DNA from: Triplophysa rosa
Lineage: Eukaryota > Chordata > Actinopteri > Cypriniformes > Nemacheilidae
Length of the DNA stretch: 64,000 bases
NCBI RefSeq assembly: GCF_024868665.1
Contig: NC_079897.1
Coordinates: 5,395,812-5,459,811 of the forward strand
Direction of reading: 5' to 3'
Below the pieces are notes generated by a model. It was not told the origin of the DNA. It searched no databases and saw only the letters and a list, made by a program, of their open reading frames with translations. Both the position numbers and the translations under genes were made by a program. This document shows positions 53,236 to 64,000 of this stretch, piece by piece (positions within the stretch are counted from its first letter, which is position 1; the number at the start of each line of letters is the position of its first letter).

Positions 53236-56200
53236 ATGTTCTCGCTGCAGTCCAAATGGCGTTATCTGATCATGCTTTTGGGCGTCCAGTTGGTCGTCAT
53301 GGCAATTCTCTCAAGAGAGAGCTACCAGAAACGGGTGTCGTATTTTTTCCGAATTTTCCGTAAGCCCGATTCTGCAGCGGGAAATGCTGATGGGCGGAAC
53401 CACACGGATGTCTATGCTAACCTCTCTTTTTTGGGACCCACTCTGAATAAAGACGACATGCCCTACTGCCCTAAAAAGTCTCGTTTGATTGGTGAGTGAT
53501 ATTTCCTAGTAAACTCGCAGTTGAGCCAGTCAGTGTGAAACTAAACTAGCATGACGTTTTTCCTCTTTTCAGACTGGTTGTTCCTGTTCACACTTCTCTT
53601 TTTGCATTCAGGTGGACCAATCCATGTCACTTTCCCTTCCAAACTGACGCTCGCTGAGGTGGAGAGGAAGAATCCACTCGTTATCCGTGGGGGCCGCTAC
53701 AGGCCTCCGAACTGTGAGGCCCGCCACCGTACTGCCATTATCATTCCCCACAGGAACAGAGAACATCACCTCAAGTTCCTGCTCTACTACCTGCATCCCT
53801 TCCTTCAGCGTCAACAGCTCGATTACGGCATCTATGTCATTCACCAGGTGGGTTCTTTTCATTTACACGTGCGTCTTCCACAGCAGACTTGCGTTTGGTG
53901 CTCAGTGAGAGTTCATTATAGGCCCTGCGTTCACAGTTTCACATGTTGTACAAAGATGTATTGTTGCTTGGTTATGTACATCCCAAATATAACGCTGTGA
54001 TATTCCACAACTCAACTGTGCCTTCTGGTGAGAGACAATTCTCCATAAGCACTTGATCCTGTTATAGGTGTCAATCTACATTCAAACCTGTACTGCTCGC
54101 TCGGCAAGGTCACTCAGAGGTCATCTTTTGCTCCGCCCCCAGTTTATCTCTTTTTGTCAGGAATACTGGAAATTATCCTTTAGTTTTTTTAAAGTGATGC
54201 AGGATTATACTAGATTTAAAGGTCTTTGATCTTTCTGTTACATACCCTTTGTTATTTCAAGGTTAATACCGTTTTATGTAGGATTGTGGTTGTACAGAAT
54301 GAAATAGTTACATGTTGGTGGAATTGGATGTCTATGGTGAGAGCATTGCAATGGATATTTTCCTACCCGGTTGAACACAAAAGATATTTTGAAGAACGTT
54401 GGTAACCAAACAACATTGGCCCCCATTGACTTCTATTGTATGGACACAAAACCACTGAGATATTAAAAAAAAAATTGTGTTCAGCACAAGTTATTGAATG
54501 ACATGGGGGGTGAATAAATGATGACAAAATGTTCATTTTTGGTGGGACTATCCATTTAAGGGTATGGTGCAATAAAGTAATAACTAATATAATATTTGAT
54601 CTTAAATCAATATTTTGTCCAGCTGCTTCATCAGTCATGTAAGGAATAATGTACGGTCAGCTTCATGCCGGGTCCTGATTTTATTATATATTGATTGTAT
54701 TAAATTACATTAAAACTACTCAAGAGTTAGCTATTGATTCTTTGCGGAGGTCTACCGGAAGTTAAGTTTTGGCCACATAACGTTTGTTTATATTGTAACC
54801 GCTGAAACCGTCTATACATGATCATATTACACTAAGAAACATCAGAAAGCTCTTAAAAGACAGTGAGGCCAGAATGTGGACTTTGAAACAATGCATTACC
54901 GTGAGGAGAAAATCATCTCTCTGTTTATATTCAGGACTCAGATATAACAAGTGGGCATGGATTAGACTGTAATCCTCATTAAACTTTCCTCTGAATCCTG
55001 ACCACCTCCTAAATATTTTCAGTCTATTTTATTATGAGTTTTATATTTTCAACAACAACAGACTAACCTGCTAAGTCTGAATGCTTTGTGATTATTAATG
55101 ACTCATTGATTCATTAGTTAAATACCTGTACACTCACAAAATCACAACATTTCAATATTAATAGTTTGTGTTACTTTCTAGGCCTGGAATTACACCTTTA
55201 ACCGAGCAAAACTGATGAACGTGGGTTTTCGGGAGGCCATGAGAGATGTAGATTGGGATTGCCTCTTCTTCCACGACGTGGACCTCATTCCAGAGGATGA
55301 CCGCAACACCTACGTCTGCGACAACCACCCTAAACACGCCGCTATTGCCATGGACAAATTTGGCTACAAGTTAGTAATTCACATTTTGATGCGTTTAGTA
55401 GACGCTTTTATGCAAATCACACATTTTATTTGTGTTTGTTTTCTTGGGATTGATTTTCTTGGAAACCTTTTGCTACTTTGTTAGCGTCGTGCCAGTTTTT
55501 AGCATTTTATTTGCCTGCACATGTAGTTCTGCAAGTCTGACAGACTCAACTCACCTAGCTTGATGAAGAATTTACATGCATGTTTTCTTTTAGGTTGCCT
55601 TACAAGATGTATTTTGGAGGCGTATCAGCACTGACCCCCGATCAGTACCTCAAGATGAACGGTTTCCCGAACAATTACTGGGGCTGGGGCGGCGAGGACG
55701 ACGACATTGGAATCCGGTGAGCACGTGTGTGTTTGTGGTTTCTGTGTGTGTGTATTAACGCCGAGAGTGGATGAGCATGTGGCAGATGCTTTGTTTGTGT
55801 GTGTATAGAGAGATTTCTGTTTGGGGGGACTTCTCTTGTTGTGGTGATAGCTGTGATCCAGCTATCTGTCTTTGAACAATCCAGCTTGTGTATTGTGCCG
55901 CTGTATTAGTCTCTGAGAGCATCAGACGTTTGTTTGGAATAATATTCACTGCTCAAAAAAATTAAGGGAACATTTGATCATCCTAGCATAACACCAAGTC
56001 AGTTAACCTTCAGGAATATCAATCAACGGGAGGTAAGGAAGCATAAGTGATTGTGAACCATTTTTACTTGTTTTGGTGAAATGAAAGTGGCAACAGGTAC
56101 AATGAAGAGGCAACAGCAAGGGTGGTCTGGGGAGGACCATCCTTACATGGTCTCATAGACCTCCACGCACTATGAAGTATCTGGATGATGAAGGGATTGA

Positions 56201-57515
56201 TGCCAATGACTGGCCCTCATGTTCCCCAGACCTAAATCCAGTTGAGAACCTCTGGGATCTCATGTATCCGAAGCCATCAAGTAGCACCATAGACTGTCCA
56301 GGAGCTCACTTATGCTCTGATCCAGGTCTGGGAGGAGATCCCGAGGACACCATCTCACCAGGAGTATTTCCAGACATTGTTTGGAGTTCTTACGGGCACG
56401 TGGGGCCATTCACATTACTGACTAACATTATGAGTTACTGTGATGAAATTCAAACAAGTTGAATCAGCCAGAATTTTCTTTTTTTTACAGTGATTTTACT
56501 GTAATTCCTGCCCTGAATGTGTTTATGATTTAGGCTTTCATTGACCATTGTCACATTATTTTATTCTCACAACAATATGCAAAGTACAGTATATAATTGA
56601 AGAGTTTCACTGGATCTAATACAGTGTGCTTTAGGTGTTCCCTTAATTTTTTGGAGCAGTGTGTATTATGGTCTGAGCTGTAGTCTAGCGCAACATGGTG
56701 TGATGATGAATAGAGCTGTGGTGCTCATATGGGTGTCGCAAGGTGAGTCCACTTTGGGATTAAGACTGCTCTCTAATGTGTTAATTTAAAAGAACTGTGG
56801 GATTAACCACAGTTTAATATTTCAGTTTTTAAAGTGGTGGCCATTAAAACACTTTTTAGATATGAAAGATATTCGTAGTAAAATTTGTTTTTTACACACA
56901 TTTTGCAACCGTTTTGTTGGCATTGCACTCTTGTGGCCTTATGGGAAGCAAAGTGTCTCAGCAGATGTCATCCGGGTGTTGTTCACCTGCTGTACCATGA
57001 GTTCTGAGAAATGTTTTTTTGCGTGTCATTTAACATGAAGATGCGGGGGATCACCTTGCTTTTCTGCTCCCATGTCTAACAGTCCCTCCTAGAACGTCTT
57101 CCTTTCTCTTGTTTTCCAGTGTATCACTTGGAGGAATGCTGATCAGTCGTCCGTCTCTAAAAGTGGGCCGATATAAGATGATCAAACACAAACATGACAA
57201 AGGGAATGAAGTGAATCCTAAAAGGTAAAATCTCCTTTTGATGATCTGAGAAACTTCTCTGCAGTGTAATATTAACTTCTTTATAAAATGACATCGTCAC
57301 GATTTTGCGTCCATTATTAGATTTTCCACTAAACCATTTGTCTTTCATGCAGGTTTAACATGTTGGCAAAGACCCGGCATACGTGGAGAGATGACGGCAT
57401 GAATACAGTGGAGTATGAGATCATGTCTCGGGACTATCAACTGCTTTACACCAACATCACCGTCAACATCGGCACGGAGGCGGGCCTACATCCACCGAAA
57501 AAAACTACTACTTAA
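53236..57515 (+). CDS. b4galt3: Beta-1,4-galactosyltransferase, B4GALT3-like
   Basis: Golgi type II membrane enzyme that transfers galactose from UDP-Gal to terminal GlcNAc on glycoproteins and glycolipids, using Mn2+. Exons: 53236-53491, 53612-53847, 55182-55369, 55594-55716, 57120-57224, 57353-57515 (TAA). All phases fit, giving 356 aa. Visible: short cytoplasmic tail; signal anchor YLIMLLGVQLVVMAIL; stem; PYCPKKS; RTAIIIPHRNREHHLKFLLY; FNRAKLMNVGFREAM; metal-binding DVD (196-198) in FFHDVDLIPEDDR; YFGGVSALTPDQYLKMNGFP; and WGWGGEDDD (256-264), which contributes the catalytic acid and acceptor site. YTNITVNIG closes the domain. It is shorter than human B4GALT3 (393 aa) because the proline-rich C-tail is missing. 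B4GALT3 is favoured over 1, 2 and 4 from the SALTPDQYLKMNGFP and MIKHKHDKGNE wording; paralogue assignment is moderately sure. Confidence 0.94.
54352..54560. mobile_element. Palindromic MITE, family A (partial) in b4galt3 intron 2
   Basis: Contains GAACACAAAAGATATTTTGA, the middle CCATTGACTTCTATTGTATGG, and the right end AATGTTCATTTTTGGTGGGA followed by CTATCCATTTAA. The left terminus is lost. Non-coding. Confidence 0.75.
55947..56661 (+). mobile_element. Tc1-like deletion derivative in b4galt3 intron 4
   Basis: The left end CACTGCTCAAAAAAATTAAG and the inverse right end CTTAATTTTTTGGAGCAGTG bracket 715 bp. A remnant transposase end is inside (DANDWPSCSPDLNPVENLWD, about 56190-56255, retaining the catalytic-Glu motif), then frame decay. 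It lies wholly within the intron between the WGWGGEDDD exon and the next, so it should not alter the protein. Confidence 0.9.
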
Positions 57516-59770
57516 TATCCCAGAGACCCAAGTCCTCACGGCAATGCCGCACTTTCTGCAGAACCCTTTCCCCACTTGCCAGTGAATCAAACCGGATCTC
57601 ATGCCTTTAACCGCACCACAGACCCTCCCGTTTCCTTAACAACGGTGGTGCCACGATAGCGATCGCCCTTTCTCTCCCCATCTCCAAAGTTTGACATTTC
57701 TCTCACTGGTTCACTTTATCAGTCTTGCAGGCAGCTTTCTCAGCCACTCCTGCTGGGCTGATGCATTCCTGACGGACAGACTTTTCATACATGCTGTGCC
57801 CGAGGGCACCGTTATAAACCTCTATTGCCTTAGAATCAAGCTGCACTCTCTTTTTATATTTCTTTCATGATGACTGAAGCGTAGGTTCGGCTGCCCTTCG
57901 GGTAAGACCAGCAACTAGAGAAGGGTAGATTCGCTTTCTGCCTCATGTCAGAAATGAAGCAGGCCGATGTACTGCATAAGCAACATTGTTTGCTGCACTA
58001 CTCTGTGAGTCTGGTGCAGTTTTCTGTGAGTACCTTAGTACCCTTGACATGTAATGTAATTTTTTTCAGGTGGGTGGAGCTATATGCTGTTTATCTTCCA
58101 TTTCGAGCGAATCGATCACAACTGGTCTTATTTTGTTGTAACAACCACTTTACATACGCTTATGTTTTTTTTTCTTTAAAATTTTGCTTCTCAAGTTGTC
58201 ATGATTGCCTTTGGTACTCTTAGTAATACCACTGGCTTAATAATCAAAGCGCTGCCTCTTGTTTTCATGAGTTATTCATCGTATTTTATCTGCATGAACA
58301 TTGTTTTGAGTTTTTATGATTTACTGGATTTTTGTGTTGTGGTTTGGCTCTGTTAGAGATAGGCGTGTCAAATATATCTGTCTTTTCACACGGTAAATGA
58401 CCTTGTCATGTCAGTTCAGAACGCATTGTGATGGTGTGTCAATTTAGTTGACTTTATAAAGATCACAAGCTTTAGTCCTCAAATGCATGTTTGCAGAACA
58501 CGCCTAATTACACAAATGTTTTAATTGAATCCGTGTTTAACAAGTTTCAGGTTTCCACCAAAATTGGTCAGGAAAGCACTTTAGCTTTTCACACATTTGA
58601 GTTGCTTGAATTTCACGAAACCTGGCATTTTAAACCATACAATTAAAATAAATTATGTTCAGAAATTAGACAATTTAAGAAAATAAAGCCTGTTTGATGA
58701 CCATTATGTATAGAAGAGTGTAGGACTATTGCGCCTCATTTTCATTACTGTCATAAAAAAAATATTTAGTTCTAGACACATAGTAGTGAGATGTTCAGGG
58801 GCCAAAATCTGAATATGGTGAATTATGTCCTAGACATGTTTTTCTGCCCATGTGATTGAACATTTGCAAAAGACCACTGCCCTGACACACACACAATGAC
58901 ATTTCATTGTTGTACATTTTTATTTTTGTACATTTTCATGTTTCGATTCAGGTGTAAAATTGAGGCGTTTACTGAGAACTAGACTGAAATATGGCCTCCA
59001 CAGGTTCTCATTAACCCTATGTTTGACATGCCTTGTTTCATCTCTAAATGTCGTTTGCTTTGTGATGGTCCAGTGTCTGGATGCTTGATGCTTCTGAGCA
59101 GCACGTCGAGTGAGTGAACGAATTTGTATGTGCATATCAAATGTGTGTGTGATATTTACGAGAGAGAACTCGATTTTCATATCATGTTGGTAGTTTCGTA
59201 TGCTGCTGTTCTCTGAATAGGACGGAAGGAGTTGTTGGATGCATTTTGTATGCTGTTGGGAACTTCTCATTTACAATGTTTGGTGTTGGGTTGTTAAAAA
59301 AGGTTATTGGATGTTGTGAAGGCAGAGATACCAAAACATTTTATTTTATGGAAAGCATGTTTTATTTTTAACAGTAATAGTCTTTTCTTTTGTTAATGGT
59401 AAATTTAATTTAATCTGGTCCATTAATTAGTAATGAGTGTTTCCAAGATGCATATTCTTTTGTATCACATTGAAAACCTATATTTGATAATTATTCAGAT
59501 CACCCTTATGAATTCATAGAAGATACTTTAGAATTTAAGAAAGGTCTGGTTTGAGTGATATGAACAGGTCACAGGCGTACTACTCAGGTGGGGTGTGATG
59601 AATCAGGTGCGTGTCTAAATGTGCCTTAATGGGCTTCAATAATCTAGAAATTGAGTTCTTGGAGGGAAGTGCTTCTAATCCAGGTGCATTTGTTTCTATT
59701 GTTCGCAATGTCTGCACACAACACAGTGGCCTTAAAATGATCTAATAAAACAATGTTAATGTATAAAGTG
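57516..59770 (+). other. Probable b4galt3 3' UTR and poly(A) signal
   Basis: The region from the stop to a candidate AATAAA at 59744-59749 has no other exon or obvious transposon. Its short frames show no known similarity. Length about 2.2 kb, inferred from the first convincing signal. Confidence 0.55.
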
Positions 59771-59928
59771 AAGGTTTCTCGTGACTGGTGTATTTATTAC
59801 AGATCTGTCCAGTTATTACAAGAGTTTATGGCGTTATTGTACATTAATCGACATTTCACTGTAAATGTTGATAATCTAGAGGTTTTAACATTGGGTTATC
59901 TTGCTCCATGTTTCACGCTATTCATACT

Positions 59929-60363
59929 TAAAGGGATAGTTCACCCAAAAACCAAAATTCTGTCATCATTTACTCACCCTCGAGTTGTTCCAAATCTGTA
60001 TAAATTTCTTTGTTCACACAAAAAATATATATTTGTAAGGATGCTTGTAACCAAACAGTTCTTGGTAACCATTGACAACCACAGTAGAAAAAATGACAAA
60101 AGCAGTCAAAATGCCCCAGAACTGTTAACTATTAGCTAAATTCTTCAAAATATCTTCATTTCAAGAGAACAAAGACATAAATAAAGCAATTTTTCCTACT
60201 ATGAAAGTCAATGGTGGCCGAGAACTGTTTGGTTACAAGCATTTTTCCAAATATCTTTCACTGTGTTCATCAGAACAAAGAAGTCTATGCAGGTTTGGAA
60301 GAACTCGCAGTACGGGAGTAAATGATGACAGAATTCTTATTTTTTGGGTGAACTGTCCCTTTA
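59929..60363. mobile_element. Palindromic MITE, family A (well preserved)
   Basis: The left end TTAAAGGGATAGTTCACCC matches the inverse of the right end GGGTGAACTGTCCCTTTAA. Arms share AATTCTGTCATCATTTACTC and GTTGTTCCAAATCTGTATAA. Sits between the convergent ends of b4galt3 and mtdh. Confidence 0.92.
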
Positions 60364-60393
60364 ATGTTGCCATGTAAACCTGCTCTGGTCCTC

Positions 60394-60643
60394 TTAAAGG
60401 GACAGTTCACCCAAAAATGAAAAGTTGGTAATGTGTCAGTTAAAACCTTGTGTCAGTTAAAACCTGTATATGTCGTCTGTGGAACACAAAGATATTTTGA
60501 GAAATGTCTTAGTGGTTTTGTCCACACAATGGAAGTCAATGGGGTCCAGTGTTTTGTTAAAAGTGTGCTTCGAAATATAGTCTTGGAATGATGACGAGGG
60601 TGAATAAATGATGAAAGACTTTTTGGGTGAACTATCCCTTTAA
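60394..60643. mobile_element. Palindromic MITE, family A, short subtype
   Basis: Ends are TTAAAGGGACAGTTCACCC and GGGTGAACTATCCCTTTAA. The interior resembles the copies at 8.2 and 54.4 kb (TGTGGAACACAAAGATATTT, CACAATGGAAGTCAATGGGG). It begins only 30 bp after the previous copy. Confidence 0.92.
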
Positions 60644-60759
60644 CTTAAGCGTTTCTGTTGACACATTTGCAATCATTCTATTTTCAACTTTTTCTTTTCG
60701 ATTCTAAAACTACACAACCCATAAGAGTTTGTGAATGTAATCACACAGCGAGACAGAAG

Positions 60760-61609
60760 TGCAAAGAAAGGTTAATCTTTATTACTCATTAAACATGACT
60801 TGTATTAACCAATAAATACGAAAGAGGAAACCACATGCAACTGACAGATCTCTGCTGCCATCTTGCGCAACACAAGTTAAGGCATTCAAATTTTCTTGAC
60901 ACTGCTGTACCTGGTGTAACATTGATCACAAATACCCATCCGACGTCACTACTACAAAGCATGAGGTTAAAAAAGTTGCTTGTCAAATAATAGGATTATA
61001 CATTCATACCAGCATCAGAATTTCTAACTGTTCTCATGTATGGCTTAATTTATTTGCGTCCTAACAGTTAACATCGCTGTAAATCACACAGCCAAAATAC
61101 CTCATTTAGTGCACTGTGATCAGTTTTGACTCCTTGCTCTATGAATGAATGAAACCATCCGCTCATGTAACATTGATCTACAGATTCCCGGAAACTCAAA
61201 CGGAATAGGACGATCCCCTTATTTCCCATGTGCGCCAATCTTTAAGTGTCATGGTCAACGCTGGTTGACCACACAACATCACTGGTTCTTTACAAATAGA
61301 ACCAGGATTAAGTTTCTTACAAAACCATTTTGCTGCAAATACAAATCATATCAAACATACTGTATAATTATCAACTAACATACATTGGGGAAAAAAGCTA
61401 TTCTGAATTTGAAGTGCCCCCTTTGTATGCCAGGTAATGTTAGAGTACATTGTCTAGATACACCTAATGAGACGGGGACACTAGGATGAAATTCACAACA
61501 CAGTGGATCAAGGGTATCAAAAAAAAGTACAGTCACTCAGGAAGTATGAAATCCTGTACAACCCAGAGATTGCATTTGTCGTCATCTCTTTCATACACCA
61601 GCGACGTGC
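60760..61609 (-). other. Probable mtdh 3' UTR with poly(A) signal
   Basis: On the minus strand AATAAA occurs at 60783-60778 (AATGAGTAATAAAGATT), about 830 bp after the metadherin stop. No other gene is visible in this stretch. Confidence 0.65.
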
Positions 61610-63918
61610 TCATGTGTCCCTTCTGGCCTTCTTCTTTTTAACTTGTTTTGGAGACTCCCAGCTCTCCTCTGCTTTTTCTAAGAGGGGAAAAGGAAAGTAT
61701 TTTATAACTTGAAATAATCAAGTTTTGTTCACAGAAACACCAATGAAATCCAAACTTGCATCCAGAGGTGTAAAGAAGCCCTTCGGTCGCTCACATGCAG
61801 GCATCACAAGCTAAATTTGAACTTGTGTCCCCATTGTGTACAGGTTCATAGAAAAGCATTACTGCAATGGTAAATATTTGTTTTTGTTTAAGATTATAGT
61901 CCTCAGATGTGTGGTTAAACAGTAAATCCCAGCACTGTGCTCATATTTACAACAGGCCTTACCGCAGACCTTTATGACATCGACAATGTAAATATACACA
62001 ATAGAGCTTGTTTACAAAGGGAAGCATTCGGAGCACAGCTCCCATTGCACAAAATCCCATTGTTATTGACATTACAACTACATCTAAAATTTAAATACCA
62101 TTAATACTTTTCTTTCATTGTCTAGACATTTCGCTCTTAAATTTCCCTTTGCATTTTGATTTATCAAACAACGTGGTCTTTTTTAAATTATGCACATTTA
62201 GACACAATGTTAGAGTAGACAAATAGATTACATTTACATTTGTGCATTTGGCAGACGCTTTTATCCAAAGCGATTTACATTGCATTATACTACAGATTAG
62301 TTTCTAATTATGTGCAATCCTTGGTTACAAGAATTCTTCTAAATATCCTTCTCTGTGTTCACAAGAACAAAGAAATTGATACAGATTAGGAACAAGTCGA
62401 CGGTGAGTAAATGATGACAGAAATTTTACTTTTGAATCAACTGCGGTCATTTTACACAGAGGTTTACCCTACTTTGTGTTGGTACAGGTGCGGGTTTGTC
62501 AGTGGACTCGGGTCCACCCATCCTCTGCTGTGTTTGTGCTGGAGCTGATGATACGGCACATGACGGCACCTCCACACGTGTCTGTGGGTGAGTATGACAC
62601 GACTACATGACCCGCAGTCTGACCACTCTCTGGTATCTTGTTATTGTTGTACATTTTTTGATAAATGTTCAAAAAGAGAGATGTCTCACCGAGGCGTCAC
62701 CAGCAGCTAAGTTGTTTCCCGCCGTGCTCTTTGCCTGCAGTCCTGCGCTCGGATCTTTTTCTGTCTTCACCTGGGACTGAATCTGATACAGATATTTACA
62801 CAAGAAATGTTTTGCATTCGTTTTAAGCTTAATCATCAATACTGTTGACTACCAAAGAAAATAATGTACTAAATGTTTTACTGTAACAGTTGCAATAGAA
62901 GTAAACCGGTCTAGTGTTCGGAAGGGTGATACGTGAAGTGTGTATTTTTAAGGCACTCAAATGAATTAAGCAAAACCCCATTTGTAATTTTAGCAGTTGT
63001 TTAAATTTTTTTGGAAGTGGAACTACTTTTATATGTGGATGAACGTCTGGTTATGCATTACCAAAATAATTACTGCGTGGATTTGCTTAACAGAAATTGT
63101 GTCACAAAGAATTCTCAAAGTTAAAAATATCATCCGTAACTACATGGATGGGTCATTCACATTTATTCATTCATCATTACATTTGTTTATTTAACAAATT
63201 CTTTTTTAAAGAAAGTCAAAAAGCAAATGTCACACTTGTCTCATAGCATTTTTACATTTACTGCCCTGTGATTTTTTTGCTTGTGGTGATAAATATCATT
63301 CAATACCATTCTGGGTTATTTTAGTAATATTCTCACCGGAGCAGATGGTCCAGCATCATCAACCTTCTTCTTTTTCTTCTTCTTCTTTTTAGCTTTACCA
63401 CTGCCAGGAGGACCTGCTTCATCTTTCTCCTTCTCAAGATCAGACTCCTGTTGAATGCAGAGAGGTACAAACTTCTTTCATAATAACTGCAAACCATACG
63501 TCGCATTTTCAATTTAGATCCAGCCTTCACGCCAAACAAAATATGCAAACTTTAATATTGGACATGATGCGATAAACATCTTCAATATGCGCAAGATCAC
63601 ATTTCCACATATTTTGTTAAATGACACCACTACAGCTTTGAGGACTGACTTGTGGCGCTTCTGGGATCGGCTGCTCTAGGGGGACTGCGCTCGCTGACTG
63701 TTGCTCCACATAGTTCCCCCATTCCTCCGATGGAGCGTTCCAATCGCACGACGGGTCTGCCGCGCTGTCTTAGGGACACAACACAACGGCAACTCTTAAC
63801 AGGTACATTACCAAGCAAGCGTAGATTTTCGGGATGAGGTAGAGATTCTTACTCAGTCCAGACCACTCATCATCCAGCTGCACAGGGGGCTGCTGAGGAC
63901 CCCAGCTCAGGACAGGGA
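61610..63918 (-). CDS. mtdh: Metadherin (LYRIC/AEG-1), 3' part, six exons
   Basis: Metadherin is an ER/nuclear-associated scaffold that binds the nuclease SND1 and feeds NF-kB and related signalling. Minus-strand exons: 63918-63853, 63768-63650, 63447-63337, 62776-62690 (acceptor may instead give start 62770), 62581-62473, 61677-61610 (stop TGA). All phases agree; the gene continues beyond the right edge. Matches to the human protein as I know it: DDEWSGLNSAADPSCDWNAP and SEEWGNYVEQ (the tryptophan-containing SND1-binding segment), a lysine-rich nuclear-localisation run (GSGKAKKKKKKKKKVDD), and the C-terminus SWESPKQVKKKKARRDT. The two exons between (62776-62473) are poorly conserved, Ser/Pro/Thr-rich linker. 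The N-terminal membrane segment is outside the window. Which fish paralogue (a or b) is not decidable. Confidence 0.93.
62240..62300. repeat. Dispersed teleost repeat core
   Basis: GCATTTGGCAGACGCTTTTA, then TCCAAAGCGATTTACATTGC, is a motif I recognise as very frequent in teleost genomes and associated with dispersed repeats. Only this short core is present, in the last mtdh intron. Confidence 0.6.
62322..62438. mobile_element. Family A MITE, right-half fragment
   Basis: GGTTACAAGAATTCTTCTAA, CTGTGTTCACAAGAACAAAG and GGTGAGTAAATGATGACAGA match the right arm of the 59.9-kb copy. The terminus and left arm are missing. In the last mtdh intron. Confidence 0.75.
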
Positions 63919-64000
63919 CTGTAAACATACAATCAAAAACAATTGTGGAATGTGTTTAAGATAGCATGCAGAAATCACATTCAACATTTTATTATGTGAC

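Overview
The window is vertebrate genomic DNA, very probably from a teleost and most likely a cypriniform fish. Coding sequence is split into short exons with GT-AG introns. The encoded proteins are recognisable vertebrate orthologues, and the non-coding space is packed with fish-type DNA transposons (Tc1/mariner, hAT, TIR-bearing MITEs), a LINE and a tRNA-derived SINE. There are no operons, CRISPR arrays or prokaryotic features. Species and chromosome cannot be determined from the sequence alone.

Five protein-coding host genes can be assembled exon by exon: (1) the 3' part of gramd1a (+, 48-6228), an ER sterol-transfer protein; (2) scn1b (-, 25730-11819), the sodium-channel beta-1 subunit, complete in five exons with a ~10.8 kb first intron; (3) psmc4 (+, 29884-33261), the 26S proteasome ATPase Rpt3, complete in 11 exons and 418 aa; (4) a B4GALT3-like beta-1,4-galactosyltransferase (+, coding 53236-57515, six exons, 356 aa), with a probable far-upstream 5' exon at about 36.9 kb; (5) the 3' part of metadherin, mtdh (-, 63918-61610, six exons visible). 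gramd1a/scn1b are tail-to-tail, scn1b/psmc4 head-to-head, and b4galt3/mtdh tail-to-tail. The GRAMD1A-SCN1B neighbourhood is also found in human. The genes are not functionally linked.

The rest is dominated by mobile DNA. Notable items: a four-layer nest at 40.57-45.62 kb (LINE interrupted by a hAT-like element, interrupted by a second hAT with a perfect 8-bp target duplication, interrupted by a Tc1-like element with a DD37E spacing); an uninterrupted 346-aa Tc1-like transposase with DD36E spacing at 26.68-27.72 kb whose left terminal repeat is eroded; a Tc1 copy at 18.3-19.9 kb with a dead transposase but apparently identical 202-bp terminal repeats; a 138-bp tandem repeat at 22.6-23.3 kb; and at least six copies of one palindromic MITE family.

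I found no convincing undescribed biological system. The most useful second-look items are the transposon structures, a reading-phase mismatch between two gramd1a exons, and the long 5' intron of the galactosyltransferase gene. All gene names rest on remembered family sequences and visible motifs, not on database searches.
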